A stretch of DNA of 64,000 bases from Enoplolaimus lenunculus (GCA_030248215.1 JASANG010001602.1:1-64000); one strand, 5' to 3'; shown: positions 23,873 through 36,948, numbered from the stretch's first letter. The notes: generated from the sequence alone by a model not told the origin. Numbers and translations: made by a program.

Positions 23873-26636
23873 ATGGCGTGCTTGCGATCAAAGAACCCGT
23901 ACCGCTTCAGTAAAAGTAACCATGGGCACGGATGGCGAAGCTTTGACTTGTGTGGAAGCAACTCGGACTCGGCTCCACCTGGAACAGGAAGCGAAGACGA
24001 TGACGATGATATGGAAATGTGTATGAACGAACAATTGCGAGCAATTTTTCTAATGTTTGATCAGGATGATAATGGTGCAATTAATGCTCGAGAACTCGGG
24101 ATGGCAATGCGGGCACTGGGACAGAATCCTACCCGTCAGGTGAGAATTGTTGCACCTGGCCAAACGGGCTGAGCTCCATTGAGTTACTATATGTGAGAAA
24201 AGGATAATTTTATTTTGAGTCAAGTTTTGTTTTTATGCCGGGTCACATGGGTAATGAATCAACTAACTATGGGTCACAATGGGTCATGGATCACTCGTCG
24301 TGACCCATTTTATTTTCTGAACTGTAGTGCCTGTATTCTCGAACGTGTGTAGTAACTATTCCAGTTTGTGATTGGCCGTATAACGTCTGACTATTCCAGT
24401 TTGTGATTGGCCGTATCACGTCTGACTATTCCAGTTTGTGATTGGCCGTATCACGTCTGACTATTCCAGTTTGTGATTGGCCGTATCACGTCTGACTATT
24501 CCAGTTTGTGATTGGCCGTATCACGTCTGACTATTCCAGTTTGTAATTGGCCGTATCACGTCTGACTATTCCAGTTTGTGATTGGCCGTATCACGTGTGA
24601 CTATTCCAGTTTGTGATTGGCCGTATCACGTCTGACTATTCCAGTTTGTGATTGGTCGTATCACGTGTGACTATTCCAGTTTGTGATTGGCCGTATCACG
24701 TCTGACTATTCCAGTTTGTAATTGGCCGTATCACGTCTGACTATTCCAGTTTGTGATTGGCCGTATCACGTCTAGAACAAAAATTAAGCAAAGATCACAG
24801 TTTGGCGCACTGATCATTTTCGGTTTATTCTGCTTTTACGGCAGATTTCAAATTCACTGCGTACGCCGTTCAGTTGTATGAATACTTGTGCTACGACCAG
24901 AGTGGGATGTATGTGAGGACTTCAAGCGGACCCGCGCTTTACCCAGGCAAATAAGAAGTTTTTTACACGCGGGTTACCCACGGTGAAAAGGTCTACTCAC
25001 GATCCACCTTTTACCCACGCCTGAACATAAAAGAATATTTTAAAGATCGCTAGTGATTTGCACTTTAATGCAGTCTGCGTTATCGCTCCTATGAATTTTA
25101 CACCTGAAGGCTTACTAGAAACAACAAAATTTAAACCCAACTAAATAAAGCAAAGAACTTTTGCTTTTCCAATGCTCACTGACTAGCATAGTTAATAGTG
25201 TATGTTTTACAGCAGAACTCTTGAAGGATTGACGCGGGTAAAAAAGTAAATGTTTACTTTACCCACGTGATACAAGTCTATACCCGGTGGCATACCCGCG
25301 GCTGAAATTTTTTACCTGGCCCGCGTTTACCCGGGGTAGCCGCAGGTAAAGTCCCATTCTTGTCACGACACCCAGTTGAGAATATATATGCGGTAGTCTA
25401 CTAATTTTTGGGTTAATTTTTATGTTCGGCCAAATGTTTGTTGTTTGAGGATGAGTATCTCTCAGGGTTGATTTATTTTTTTTACGTGCGGAGCCGTCCG
25501 TCAACCGTCCGGCGCCGTCTGTCACCCGTACCGCGCCGTGTGTGAAGTGTAGCGCAACCCATAGGCTCGTTGTTCCAGAATCCAGATATAAAACGACTGC
25601 AAAGCCAGTGAACTGTGGAGTAGGTTCAGCAACGTTGCCTTTAAAAAGAATTTGTCGTCTTTTGTCGGTTGTATATGATTTATTTGTGATTTTTCATATT
25701 TTATGAGGCTGGTGTTATTTTGTGCTGCTTTCTAATTTCATACACTGTTTTTTTGTTGTCTTCAATGTTGTTTTTTATGGTTTCAATTTTTTTATTGTGG
25801 TAATTTTTTTGTTTGAACTTTTTATTGTTTCTATTTTTGTATTGTTTTAATTTTTGTTTTAATTTAAGGAGGTCAAGCAAATGATCCGTAGTGTGGACAC
25901 TGACGGCAATGGAACGATTGAATTTGACGAATTTTGCGATTTGATGCGTAGCGTCAACGAACGTCACGAACAAGAAATGATCCGGGCAGCGTTTGCAGAA
26001 ATGGACGCAGACGGTAATGGAAAGTTGACCCAAGCAGAGTTGAGGGCATTCATCGATTCTTCTTGCAGCATTGGTCTCGGGCTTGACCCCATTAGTGATG
26101 CCGAGCTTGGCGAACTGATCCAAGACAGCGACGTCGACGGCGACGGACAAATTGATTTCGACGAATTTTATCGCGTTATGACAATCGGGACCAACAGCGG
26201 TGGTAGTGGCGGCAATCGGTCTGGCGGCGGCAACGGTTGCTCTGGAGCTGACGCCATCACCGCTGTATCGTCTGGCGGTCAAAATTCATCACCTCCGCAT
26301 GCACCATTGTCTGGTAAACCGTCGTCGACAGCGTCGTCTGGACTTCCGACGGCAGCATCTCGAACAACGGCGGGGGTGGCCGCAGCGGCGATGAGTGCGT
26401 CGACGAGTAGTCCACTTGTGTCGGCATCGATGACAGCAGGGGCTGCGGTACCATCATGCAGGCCATCAACGATTAAACGAGCAGATACAATGAAGGCAGA
26501 AAAATCTGGCTCACCGCGACTTGGCGAACCGAAATCGAACACAGTAAAGCGACGAAAATCAAGCTTGAAAGACAAATTTGCCGAAACTAAAAATCACTTG
26601 TTTGGTGGATCGCGACGGCCGAGTCGGGCCGAGTGA
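23873..26636 (+). CDS. Calmodulin-like protein with four EF-hands and a long basic tail
   Basis: Exon 1 is 23873-24139 (donor CAG|GTGAGA) and exon 2 is 25869-26636 (acceptor TTTAAG). Both are phase 0, giving 344 aa. The four calcium loops are canonical: DQDDNGAINARE (63-74), DTDGNGTIEFDE (99-110), DADGNGKLTQAE (135-146) and DVDGDGQIDFDE (177-188). The EF3-EF4 linker is 30 residues against 24 in calmodulin. An acidic stretch EDDDDDME (41-48) precedes EF1. The tail 195-344 is Gly/Ser/Ala/Thr-rich, then basic with RRKSSL and RRPSR, which look like kinase sites. It is probably a calcium sensor that regulates partners, cytosolic or cortical. The first ATG of the frame was chosen, and an upstream exon cannot be excluded. 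The intron contains a 35-bp minisatellite and a MITE. It is longer than calmodulin (149 aa), so it is a calmodulin-like protein and not calmodulin itself. Confidence 0.85.
24346..24772. repeat. 35-bp minisatellite, about 12 units, in the EF-hand gene intron
   Basis: The unit reads GACTATTCCAGTTTGTGATT then GGCCGTATCACGTCT. Units differ by single bases (CACGTCT/CACGTGT, TTTGTG/TTTGTA, TATAAC in the first). Just before it lies a fragment of the dispersed CTGTATTCTCGAACGTGTGT repeat, from which the unit may have grown. It is non-coding. Confidence 0.9.
24899..25362 (-). mobile_element. MITE with ACCCGCGGGTAAA-type ends (copy 2)
   Basis: Reverse orientation relative to 9064-9492. It has TACCCGCGG and GGGTAAA blocks at both ends and ends GGTAAAGTCCCATTCTT. 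It lies in the EF-hand gene intron. Confidence 0.65.
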
Positions 26637-29286
26637 AGGATGCGGGCACACACCGGGAAACAATGTCGGGACAGTATTTTTGGCCGCGTCATGTTGTTGG
26701 ATCAATACGGTGGGGTAAAAATTGAAGCAGCTATTGCATTGGTTGAAACTGTTCTTCTAAAAGATTGTCTGCGCAATATTATTGGACAGAGCAAATATTT
26801 TCAAAACGAACTCAAAGGTTTTTAGCCGAATTCGTCTTTTATTTACCGCTGTATGTTATGGTGAGATTTAATTGGACGATATTTGGTGTGGGGTTCTCCA
26901 GTTGACATTTTGGCGATTAAAATACGATCGGATTAGCGTAACTTAAATTTTATGGAAACGCAACAGTGCTATTTACGGCATATATCAAGCAATGTAGTCA
27001 AACAATTTTTGTTTGCAATTTGGTTTACGATGCCGTCCGGCCGGAAACGGCAATGAGTGTACGATGCCGCGTGGCGCCAAGGCAGGCCCGTAGCCAGCTC
27101 AGCTTGTTAGGAGGGGCCATCACAAGCATACCGGCACCCTAACGTCACAGAAATTTTAAATCTTTAATTTTTTTTCATCTCGTCCTGTCATATTGTGCAG
27201 TGAACAATATACCAAATATACTTTTCACTAATGTTTTTAAATATCTTGGTCGTTTACTTATATATATGAAAAATAAAAAATGCTGGTACTAAAGTATAAT
27301 ATAGTTTTGAAATTGCATCTCAACAAAAAATCTGTAAATTAACATTTGTTTCAAATATATTTTCATTGGCAAAGTATGTACCATGACACTCAAATTGCCG
27401 GTTTTCTTAAATAGTTTTGTGGTATATATGAATGCTGGGCACATCCAGATATATAACGTCGCACGGTTGCATTCAGGGACGCACCGTTTTCAGCAGGTCT
27501 GCAATAAAATAAACTTGAACTTTTGAACTATTTTTTTGTTTAAGCTCAGGCTTAGGATTATGCTTGGAAGTATGCTTATACTATTGCTACGCCCCTCAAA
27601 GTAATTCTAGTTTTTATAACTGATCACATGTGTATATTTGCTTGTTGGTTGACCCAAAATCCTTCTAAACACGAAATTTTAGCCCATGTTAATCCTAAAC
27701 GATAGCCCACTGTTTGACAGAGAGACTTAGAATTTAATAACTGGACAGCCCCGGCTTAGAGACATGTTTAGGCTTCAGTTAAAGCTTAGGTTTACGCTTA
27801 GCATAAGCCTTTAGCTGGCAGGCTTATATAGTTAACAAGGTCCGAAACTTCTATTGCAATCCGCCATCTACGCACTTTCTCGAAACATAAAAAACACAAA
27901 AAAATATTTTAAAACGAATCTGTATACTGATAACTTTCAAGGTTGTCTGACGCGTATATAAGACGAATATATCAATTATCAAAATTCTGGGAAAAACAAA
28001 CCATGCATTTGTTATTTATGAATCTTAGAGTCCAAACCAATTTTCTTGTCCACTGCGCTTGCTCGACAGAAATAGCACATGAAACTTTAATATTTTCGCG
28101 ACATGAAATCCATGTTTACACCCATGATAATTTTGTTTTTATTTTATCGGCAAGTCAGCTTTTGACCAAATTGTTACTTTAATATCGTTCAAAGTATTAA
28201 ACAACGCAATCGTTTATGCCAAAAATTGCTCCAAAATTTAGAAAAAATTTATCGTTAAAACGTATGCATAAAGTGTCAGAAACAGCCCGCATCCCCGTGG
28301 CAGCATTAACGGCTTTTGGGGTCGTGCGGCTCTAAAACTTGTATTCGATACAGTCAGGTAAAACACACTACAAACCATCGTTTACTGGTTTGCCAATTTT
28401 ATCTTAATCATCAATATTTTAGTCGTTTTTTTTACCTTTGCCAGTAGTCAGGCTCCCACTAATATTCAACTTTCTCAGTACGAAAGTGTGTGAATTTGTG
28501 CTGCGTGCTTGGACGTAATACTGCGAATTTTGTCATTTTTTGGTGTTTAATATCGCAAACTTAAAAGCTATGAAACTAAAACCTTGAGTTTAGGCAAAAT
28601 GAAATGTAATACAGAGGGGATCGTATGCTAATATTATAGGCTTTAGACTGCGCTTAGGCTTAGTTTTAGGTTTGGCGGTACATTGAGGCTTAGGCTTTAT
28701 AAATTCGCTGTGCTGAATATACAAAAAAGTTTATTTCTTTAAATTTTAGAAGTTTGGCTGTATATCACTAATGCTTGGTGATTTATAACTTTGCACACTT
28801 GATTGCAGTAGGAAGTAGATAGTATATTTCTTTGAAGTGTTTCGTATTAACGGTTAAAATGGTAAAAGACAGTTTTAAAACTGCACCAGTAGACGCTGTA
28901 TTATAAAGCTGGCTATGCTCTGACTGAGTATTTTATTACTTCAAAATTAGTTCTTGTAATTCCTGTCAAATACATTAAAAAACGCTGCAGTATAATTTTT
29001 GACATAACTATACATAGGACAATCTATAAAAGCTGGTGGTATTTGGATAAACCAAATTCCCGCATACACCTCGCTCTTGCGACTATAGGCTCGCGGCCAG
29101 ACATTGATAGCTAGAGAAAGCAAACAGGTTGGTAGTTGTTTATTACCCCCACAAATAGTCTCCGCGTCCATCGTCACAACCAAGCAATCAGAGGCCACCC
29201 CTCAACCTTCCAAATTTTAAGGAACCCTAAGCAGGATAGTCACTACAGTTTTATAATTCCGTTACTTAAGTTTGGATAAAAGCAAT
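26637..29286. other. Intergenic between the EF-hand and first synthetase genes
   Basis: It holds a partial GGCCCGTAGC MITE (27086-27140) and three telomere-repeat MITE fragments (27473-27600, 27745-27840, 28612-28700) with TTAGGCTTAGG-type text. No coding exon was recognised. Trans-splicing or promoter signals could not be assigned with confidence. A TACTTAAG just upstream of the synthetase ATG is a possible acceptor. Confidence 0.45.
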
Positions 29287-32200
29287 ATGGATTACAGTTA
29301 TAATACTCAGGCTTTGCGTCGATTTAGCGTTCTGCAACAGGGTCAGAAATGTATGGCGACCTATATTTGGATCGACGGAACCGGACAATTTTTGAGATCG
29401 AAGACCAAAACTCTTTCGGAAACGCCGGATACGATTGAAGGTATTACCGGATGTCCGCGCTCCAATGTAATAGGTTTTAGGTTTAGTAGCTAAACCTTTG
29501 CCTATTTTTACGAATGCACTATTCACAAAAAACGGTACGTACACCAGGTAACTTTTTACAGCGAACCCTTATTGGTGTGTTTAGTTGGTCAAGTTTTGAG
29601 CGCACCACAAGATGTCTGCTAGCGGATGCTTCCTCAACATTGGTTTAATCAGTTTAGGCTGAGCACAGAGGCTTAAGTATAACGGCCAATATATAAAACA
29701 AGGCCGTCAACGGTATCATAAGCATGTTTCTTTCTAAGCCTAAATCGTAAGTTCCAGCCTAAGCAAAAAATTAGTTTAATGCTTAAGCTTACTCTATTGC
29801 AGTCCCGCAGAAAAACGTTTTGGCGTTGATCTTTCAGGGGCCTAAAGTATGACGATGTATGTTAAATTTAGCTTTTATGTTTAAGATATTCCTATCTGGG
29901 ATTTTGACGGCTCAAGTACCGGTCAAGCAAGCGGAACCAACTCCGACGTATATTTACATCCGGTTGCGATGTTTGATAATCCGTTTCAGGGTGATAACAA
30001 CAAACTTGTCATGTGTGAAACGTATACAAATGATAATGTACCAACTGGTAAAGTTTGACGATGTTGAGATTACAGAACAAAAATAACTTTTTTGATCATA
30101 GTCAGCGAAATAAAAAACGTAAACAATCTTTTTTCAATTAGAAAAATTAATTGAAATTGAAATTTTCTACCACATTTTATACGTATACACAGTTTGTGGT
30201 TTAAAGTTTTTTGTTTTACTAAAACAACTTGGGTCTGCTCGCTGATATATTTTTCTACTGACAGTACAAAACCGAAATCTGAGCAATCTTACATAAGTAA
30301 TCAAATATAAGGTTAATACATAAACACAATTATTACCATATAATGAGTTTCAGCCACTATATAATCACTTTTTCCTGATTTAAACTAAAGTATACCTGAC
30401 TAAAAGTTCAAAACTTTAAAGTGCATAAGCTCAAAAATAGGTCCAGTATACTTTTGTACATTATTCCTTCATAATTTCCTTGATGAAGAAGGTGCCGTTC
30501 TTAAATTCTGCTTATGTGGGGGAATTTTTTGAAATGTTTGGGTTCGCAAAACTACATCATGATGTAGCTATTCATCGACAGTATGGTTTCGTTTTCCATG
30601 GTTAATTTGGGGGACATACTTACACCTATCGGCAATACGGAATTTCTGCTACCACGCATACAGTGTAAATTCCAGTGAGTTGATTTCAACTCATACTGAG
30701 TTGCATCACTCAGTCTGAGTTAGGACAACCAGAACTAATAACTCTGAGTTGATATAACTCATTCTGATTTAAGTAATCAACTTTCCCAGAATCAAATCAA
30801 GTCAGAGTGAGTTAAAGTTTGCTGTTATAAACTCATGAATAACTAACTTTCCGTCGTGAGTTGATTAATTAACATTGCAATTTATAGCTCTTAATATTTT
30901 GTCGTTGTTCATCTGGTTAGCCATGAAATTAAATTATTCATAAATAGAATATAGAGAAAGTATGGTGATAAATAAAGATCGCATGACTCTGGCACATTTT
31001 TCTGAGTTTCTAGATTTTGATGTCAATTGAATAATTAGCATATCATGAAAAGTGTTAATGTCGAAATAAATGTCAGAGATTGGTACGAAAAATGCTGCTA
31101 TGGATATATTATACCTTTCTAACTGTGTGTAAAGCTGTAGAACTGAGGTAACATTTAAAACAAGGTTGGTAGCTGGCTCTAATAGGTTTTGCAGAGATAA
31201 CTAGGCCCAGTAGTACATGATTTTATTAGCAGCTTTAATAAATAAATAAATATATAAATATAGATAAATACACATAAATACACACACATATATTATATAT
31301 ATCTATATATATGTATATTTATAAATATATATATATCTATATATATATGCAAATCAGAATAGCATGATTTATACTTTAGCATCAAACAAACGTAACAGCT
31401 GTGTTAAAGTAATGAAGCAGGCGGAATCGTTTCATCCATGGTTCGGCATGGAACAAGAATATACAATGCTCGATTGGGATAATCATCCACTGGGCTGGCC
31501 CAAACACGGTTATCCTGGACCCCAAGGTATTATTGCAGCTAGTCTATTGTAGTTAGCCGAATAAGAGGGGATCCCCATTTTGAGTCGTAGTCAACAAAAG
31601 TGCGTATTCCTAATAAGTGTCCGTAAACAAATAGAGTCCTACACTCTAGAGTCCATAAATATTAATTGTTCCAAATTGTAGTGCATAAATGACTCCGGCA
31701 CCAAATACAGTTGAGTTCAAAACTTTAAAGCATACTTAATTTTGAAAGTGCATTCCTAAGTATAATTTTGCATTATCGCTCAAGGTTTTGATACAAAACA
31801 AATAAACATTTAACTCAACGGATACTTTTATTACAGGATATATAAGTAACGAAGGGGAGTTAAAAATAAATTACAGACCGTAACCGAATAACAAGGGAAA
31901 CCTAAATTCGAGCCGGTATACATACGATCGGAACTGTCAAATGGGCAGCGGCGCCTCCTCATTTTAAAGCGCTCGTGTGCGGTAGCGGATACTGGGGGAA
32001 GGGCGTACGCTCCCCGTCAGAATTTTTTTGAGATAAAAAGATAAGGTCCGTCCTGCCTTACAATTTTTGCGTTTCATAGCATTTACCAGCTTGCCTCCCG
32101 TCAGAAATTTCTGGACCTGCCGCTGTTCGTGTGGAGTGTTTCAAATAACAGTTAAACACCAGCTACTATGGCAAACTAACTTATTTTATAGACTTTGGAT

Positions 32201-35200
32201 AGGGCCCGTAGACAGAGGGTGGCGCGGGGAGGGGGCGCGCTTACGGACTCTTATTAGGGATACGGATTCCTACTGATCGGGACTCCAAATGGGGACCCCG
32301 CTTCTTATTATCCCACACCCTCTTATTCGGGTCAGTACAGTAGCCATTTTTATTGAAAAGTAAAAATAAGTATTTTTGCTGTAGAGCAAATTTGCAGCGG
32401 AGAAAAAATACCATACAACACCGAAACGGAACAGAAGTGGTCAAAATATAAATTTCATCAATTTTCTGGAATATTTTTAGAATTTCATATAAGTATTCAA
32501 AGCAAACGTGGTATTTTATACTTGGTTGCTTTTCGAACTGCGCCAAAGACGCAAAAATTCAAAAATTTAGCACCGCTTTTATACCAAATAATACAAAAAA
32601 ATTTTCTCGGCATTTCCGGTTTTAAGAATTACATTTCTTAAATGCAGCCATGTGTCGGCAAGTGTTTATGATGCCAGCGTATGGAAACTGCTATAGTTTA
32701 ATTGTTTAACAGCGGTTGTCAAGATGACAATTAAAATTCAGGACCTTATTATTGTGGCGTTGGAACAAACAAAGTTTATGGCCGAGACATCGTTGAAAGT
32801 CACTATCGAGCAATGTTATACGCAGGTATAACCGTATCTGATTCAAACGCTGAAGTAATGCCAGCTCAGGTGGGCTATGCAGCGATGAGCACACTTTTGC
32901 TTGTGCAATTAACCTTTTCGAACAACTGTACTCGGTACAATGAACATTGCATAAATATACACAAAGTATCGCATTTACCAATTATTACACGTATGCGCAG
33001 TAAAATTTTTTATTATACGACCGAAGAGTCATTTCGGATAGGCTCGAGTGTCATACTCCACAACGACATTTTTGCTCGCCAATCCTGCATGGCGGTTGCT
33101 AAGGTACCCGCCCGTCAAAAATTTTTTCTTTCAAATTTGGTAAATTAGTTATTTTGCAAATTTTCAATCTTGTGTCATTTATATTCAAATTTAACTCTGT
33201 AGCGACATGCGTTCCGGAAAATATGCCAAACATGTCATTTTCAGCGTGAGTGCAGGAGCGTCCGCCGAAAATTATGTTTGGAGGGGCACCGAATAATGTT
33301 GGGGCACCTCTAAAATTGCAACTCAAAATTGTTTACAGTTTTATACCGAGTCAATTTACGGGGAACCAGCCAAATTTAGGAGGCACGGCAACCCAATGCC
33401 TCCCGTGGAAACGCCCGTGCTTGAGTGGCGAACTATGTCCGCACAAAGCATGAAACCTTTACTCGGGAGGGTGTAATGTTATGCAAACCCTTTTGCGAGA
33501 AAGCTTAGCGGGCGAGAAGTTTTGATATCTATATTTCAGCGGCTTACTGAAAAACCCGTGGACAAGTCTTCGAGGTCTTTAAGGTTAAATACTGAAGGAA
33601 TCCAAGATTGGAAGGGAACCGACCGAGAATCTAAACGCCATTTTAGCATATACATTCACGATACAGTTTTTCAATTTTATGTTCCTTCGCATGGATTCAA
33701 TCCTTAGATTCAGTTTTTACCAGGATTTGTTTTATTACAATGATTGGCAATGCTGCTCTAGCAGTAAAGCATTTATATTTCTATAAACGTAAATTTTGAC
33801 GTCAAAGTTTAACTTAAATCATGTTTCTGCAACTCAGCCATAATGCAGTAAACTACAACAGGGTACAATGATAAAATATATTTCAGTGGGAATTTCAAGT
33901 GGGTCCATGTGAAGGCATCGCGATGGGTGACCAATTATGGGTTGCGCGCTATTTGTTGCATCGAGTTGCAGAATCGTTCAATGTTGTCATTTCTCTCGAC
34001 CCGAAACCAATTCCTGGCGACTGGAACGGGGCTGGAGCGCATTGTAACTTTTCCACAGAAGCCATGCGAAAGCCGGGTACTGGTCTGAAGTATGTAGCTA
34101 ATTTTTCTTTGACATTTTTCATTAGTCCTAAGCGAAGTTCCACATTCAACACTGGATATATCGTCTGCTGTAATATCTCAGACCCTGCAATTCGCCGTTT
34201 CGCTAACGCAACGGTTGACAATTAGCTGTAAGGATTATACAATGTTTTCCGTAACGGTATACGTACATTTTAATACCGTCGCTGCTTATACAGAAACGTT
34301 CTTCTTAAGTATCCAACATTTGCGGGGATGTCTGGTATATAAATCCTTTGCCTAAAAATACTGGACTCTCAGTGCACAAATTTAATTTTTTTCAAAATTT
34401 TAATTTCCTTGAAAATTTTAATTTTCCTACCAAAATGTAGTTTTTCAAGCAAAAATTTTAATTTCCAACCAAATTTGAATTTTCCCACCAAAATTTAGAT
34501 TTCTCGTCAAAATTTGAAATTTCGAATTATTTTCGTAAACCCTTTTGCACATGTTGCATTGTTTATTTGAAACGGTATAGGGACATTGCATGTGCGGAGC
34601 ACACGCATTATAGCATGTGAGAAACATAAGTTTACAATAAGAAAATTGTCAATGAAGGATTCAGGGAAGCAAATTTCGGCAGCTACAGACTTTAAACATT
34701 GCTCGGAGGTAATACCGTTGAAATGGCAATTATGATTAAAAATTTGAAGAAACCTACTTCAATCTGTTGATAGGTACTCTATATATTTGAGAATACTGTA
34801 GTGAGCCGAATAAGAGGGTGTTGGGTAATAAGAGGGGGTCCCCATTTTGAGCTCCAATAAATAGAAATCCGTATCCCTAATTAGTGTCCATAAGCGGAAA
34901 AAGTCTTTAAACCCTAATTAGAATCCACAAATGTCAATTATATATTAGTAACGACGAAGAGTGGTGGAGCGTGGGTTAAAAATAAATAACAGTCCGTAAC
35001 CGAATAATCAGGGGGTACCCTATGGAGAGGCCAAACAAATATCAGTCCCCCCACTTATTCGGGTCACTACAGTACAGGTATTGAATTTGACACGGGTACG
35101 TTTGCATTTGTTTACGAATAAAGAGTATTTTGTCGTTTTTTTTCAGCGCCATCCATGAAGCAATTGATAAACTTTCTAAGCAACAAGTGCGTCACATTGA

Positions 35201-35663
35201 AATGTACGATCCAACTGGAGGTCTGGATAACAAACGGCGGCTGACAGGACTTCATGAAACCGAAAGCATTGAAAAATTTTCAAGCGGAGTTGCTCACCGA
35301 GGCGCTTCTGTTCGGATCCCGAAACTGGTCGTTGAAGATGGATATGTATGTTCTTCTGAAGCTTAGTATCAAAGTTTCCCGAACCGTGTTATCAATTGCG
35401 TGTAGCAACTATCACCAGTTAGTATATATAATAGATTTTTTAAGCAAGCAAATTGCAGCAGCTATAAATCATATATGACGGATTTAGCTCAATGTTTGAA
35501 TGCTTTTACGTTTTAGTTTATTCAAAAAATTAGTTGAAATTTTTATATTTAATTTTGAAATATTGCTTCCTTTCAGGGTTATTTCGAAGATCGGCGACCG
35601 GCATCGAACTGTGATCCTTATTCAGTAACTGAAGCAATGGTGTATACCATATGTCTCGAGTAA
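29287..35663 (+). CDS. gln: Glutamine synthetase, paralogue 1 (complete, seven exons)
   Basis: Makes glutamine from glutamate, ammonia and ATP in the cytosol. Exons: 29287-29440, 29886-30047, 31380-31526, 32742-32869, 33887-34089, 35147-35345, 35577-35663. The total is 359 aa, the usual size for eukaryotic class II enzymes. All borders are GT..AG and phases match the paralogue at 55020-60486. Motifs in order: [10 protein letters not shown] (57-66), FGMEQEY with metal/ammonia-site Glu 130 and 132, [50 protein letters not shown] (241-254, His 249 kept), HRGASVRIP (315-323) and [11 protein letters not shown]. The residue after RIP is Lys, where paralogue 2 and most relatives have Arg. Introns are long and full of MITEs. 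It starts at the first ATG of the conserved N-terminus ([16 protein letters not shown]). Confidence 0.95.
29684..29842 (-). mobile_element. Telomere-repeat MITE in synthetase 1 intron 1
   Basis: The left end is GGCCAATATATAAAACAAGG and the right end GATCTTTCAGGGGCC. A CCTAAATCGTAAGTTCCAGC core keeps only one or two telomere-like units. The family text TTAGTTTAATGCTTAAGCTT and CAGTCCCGCAGAAAAACG is present. Confidence 0.75.
30670..30865. repeat. TGAGTTG/CAACTCA-rich unit in synthetase 1 intron 2
   Basis: TGAGTTGATTT, ACTGAGTTGCATCACTCAG and AACTCTGAGTTGATATAAC, with inverse forms, recur over about 200 bp. It is probably a short inverted-repeat element. Confidence 0.5.
31230..31350. repeat. 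AT-rich simple repeat (ATAA/ATAT) in intron 2
   Basis: A run of AATAAATAAATATATAAATA then ATATATCTATATATATGTA just before exon 3. Low complexity. Confidence 0.85.
31545..31905 (+). mobile_element. TA-flanked MITE copy in synthetase 1 intron 3
   Basis: The left end is TTGTAGTTAGCCGAATAAGA. It continues with ATGACTCCGGCACCAAATAC and TACAGGATATATAAGTAACG and fades after CCGAATAACAAGGG. A second, inverted fragment lies at 32240-32341 in the same intron. Confidence 0.7.
32240..32341 (-). mobile_element. TA-flanked MITE fragment, inverted
   Basis: The text TTAGGGATACGGATTCCTAC to CTTATTCGGGTCAGTACAG matches the left end of the family on the - strand. Confidence 0.75.
34796..35072 (+). mobile_element. 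Internally deleted TA-flanked MITE in synthetase 1 intron 5
   Basis: Both ends are intact (CTGTAGTGAGCCGAATAAGA and TTATTCGGGTCACTACAG) and flanked by TA on each side. The middle of the family sequence is missing, giving 277 bp against about 450 bp for the copy at 45954. Confidence 0.85.
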
Positions 35664-36948
35664 TTCCATATTCACTTTAACTAGCACGGGTGTAGTGTAT
35701 ATGTCATAAGCGTAGGTCAAACCGTAATTCAACACAATCTAAGGTAATATTCTCTCTGACAAGGCTGTATGTTTTGTGATAGGCTATTTTATACCCGTAG
35801 ACTAGCCCCAATTCTATTTTGGACAAGTCCAAAGCGGTCAAGTTATACGTTTTGATTGGTTACCACGTAAACACGAAAACCACAGAAAATAGTATTTCTA
35901 CCAGCGAACCAAAATTGTGTACGGTATTAAGGTGTTGGCAAATCGACATGCGTGTAGCTTGTACAGAGCGAGAATTCTGCCTTGAGCTAGCCCAAAGCGC
36001 ACTTCCGCTTCGGACTAGCCTAATTTGAAATTGGGCTGAATTAAGGCTTGGGCTGTGACATATCGTAGAAGCAGGATATTCCAAAGATAGATATTACCGC
36101 GAAACTTATATAAAATAAAAAATATTTTTCACATCACGGGCTTTAGAACTTAACACACTTCCTTTAGACTTAAAGCATTTAAAATATTTTTTGCTTATTA
36201 AGCTGTTTCGGAAGCTTTGTTTAAAAATATACCCTTCCGTAATGAAATCCTCGTTATACCCAACGGTGATGGGTAATTATTTTATCAATTCAATGTTATT
36301 CATAATTTACTGTCATTTTAGAAATCGTGTCATAACTTCAAAATGCTTTTCGCGTTTCGAAAAAACGTTTATTTTGATTAGAAACCAGCGTTTCATAAAC
36401 GCTCAAATGTGTTAACGTAATAAAGTTTAGGTGCCCAAATTATTCATTTCACCGTTTTTGCACTTTCCAAATAAAGCGTTCTGAAAGATACTGTTTCAAA
36501 CACGAAAAGCATTTAAAATAGCGTTTTATTTTTGATATGATTATTAAAATTAGTTGCCTGTTTTAAATCTTGTCATATATGGTGATTGCTGATAGAAATT
36601 TTTGAGTAATGGCGGCACTGTGATAGCGGTTGATGCGTACATTTGTGAATAACACAACAAACGTCTCAACTATATGTCAGATTGCCAAAAATAAAAAAAA
36701 TGATTGTGACGTACTGAGTAATTCAGATCGACTTTGACCGCCGCCAAAAACAACTAAAATATTAATCACAAGGCGTAGTTAGCAAAATGAGTATGCAAGT
36801 TAGGTGTAAAATCAGCTGTCAAGCATAGGGATTGCCCGCTAGGAGACAGAAGACTGAGGGTATAGAGACTAATAAACCTAGGCTTAGACTTTGGTTAGGC
36901 TTAAGATTAGGCTTATCTTAAGACTTAGGTTTAGGCTCCCACTTCATA
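35664..36948. other. Region downstream of synthetase 1
   Basis: About 35800-36070 shows imperfect dyad text around CTAGCCC and GGGCTnnAT-like motifs, perhaps a MITE. A telomere-repeat fragment lies at 36870-36935 (CCTAGGCTTAGACTTTGGTT). No gene was seen. Confidence 0.4.

Noticed and set aside
24346-24772. CRISPR-like array (regular units)
   Set aside because: Units are contiguous 35-bp repeats without unique spacers, in an animal intron; it is a minisatellite.
25701-26282. 193-codon open frame on the - strand
   Set aside because: It is antisense to the EF-hand exon, and its long Lys/Asn run comes from intron sequence. No family resemblance.
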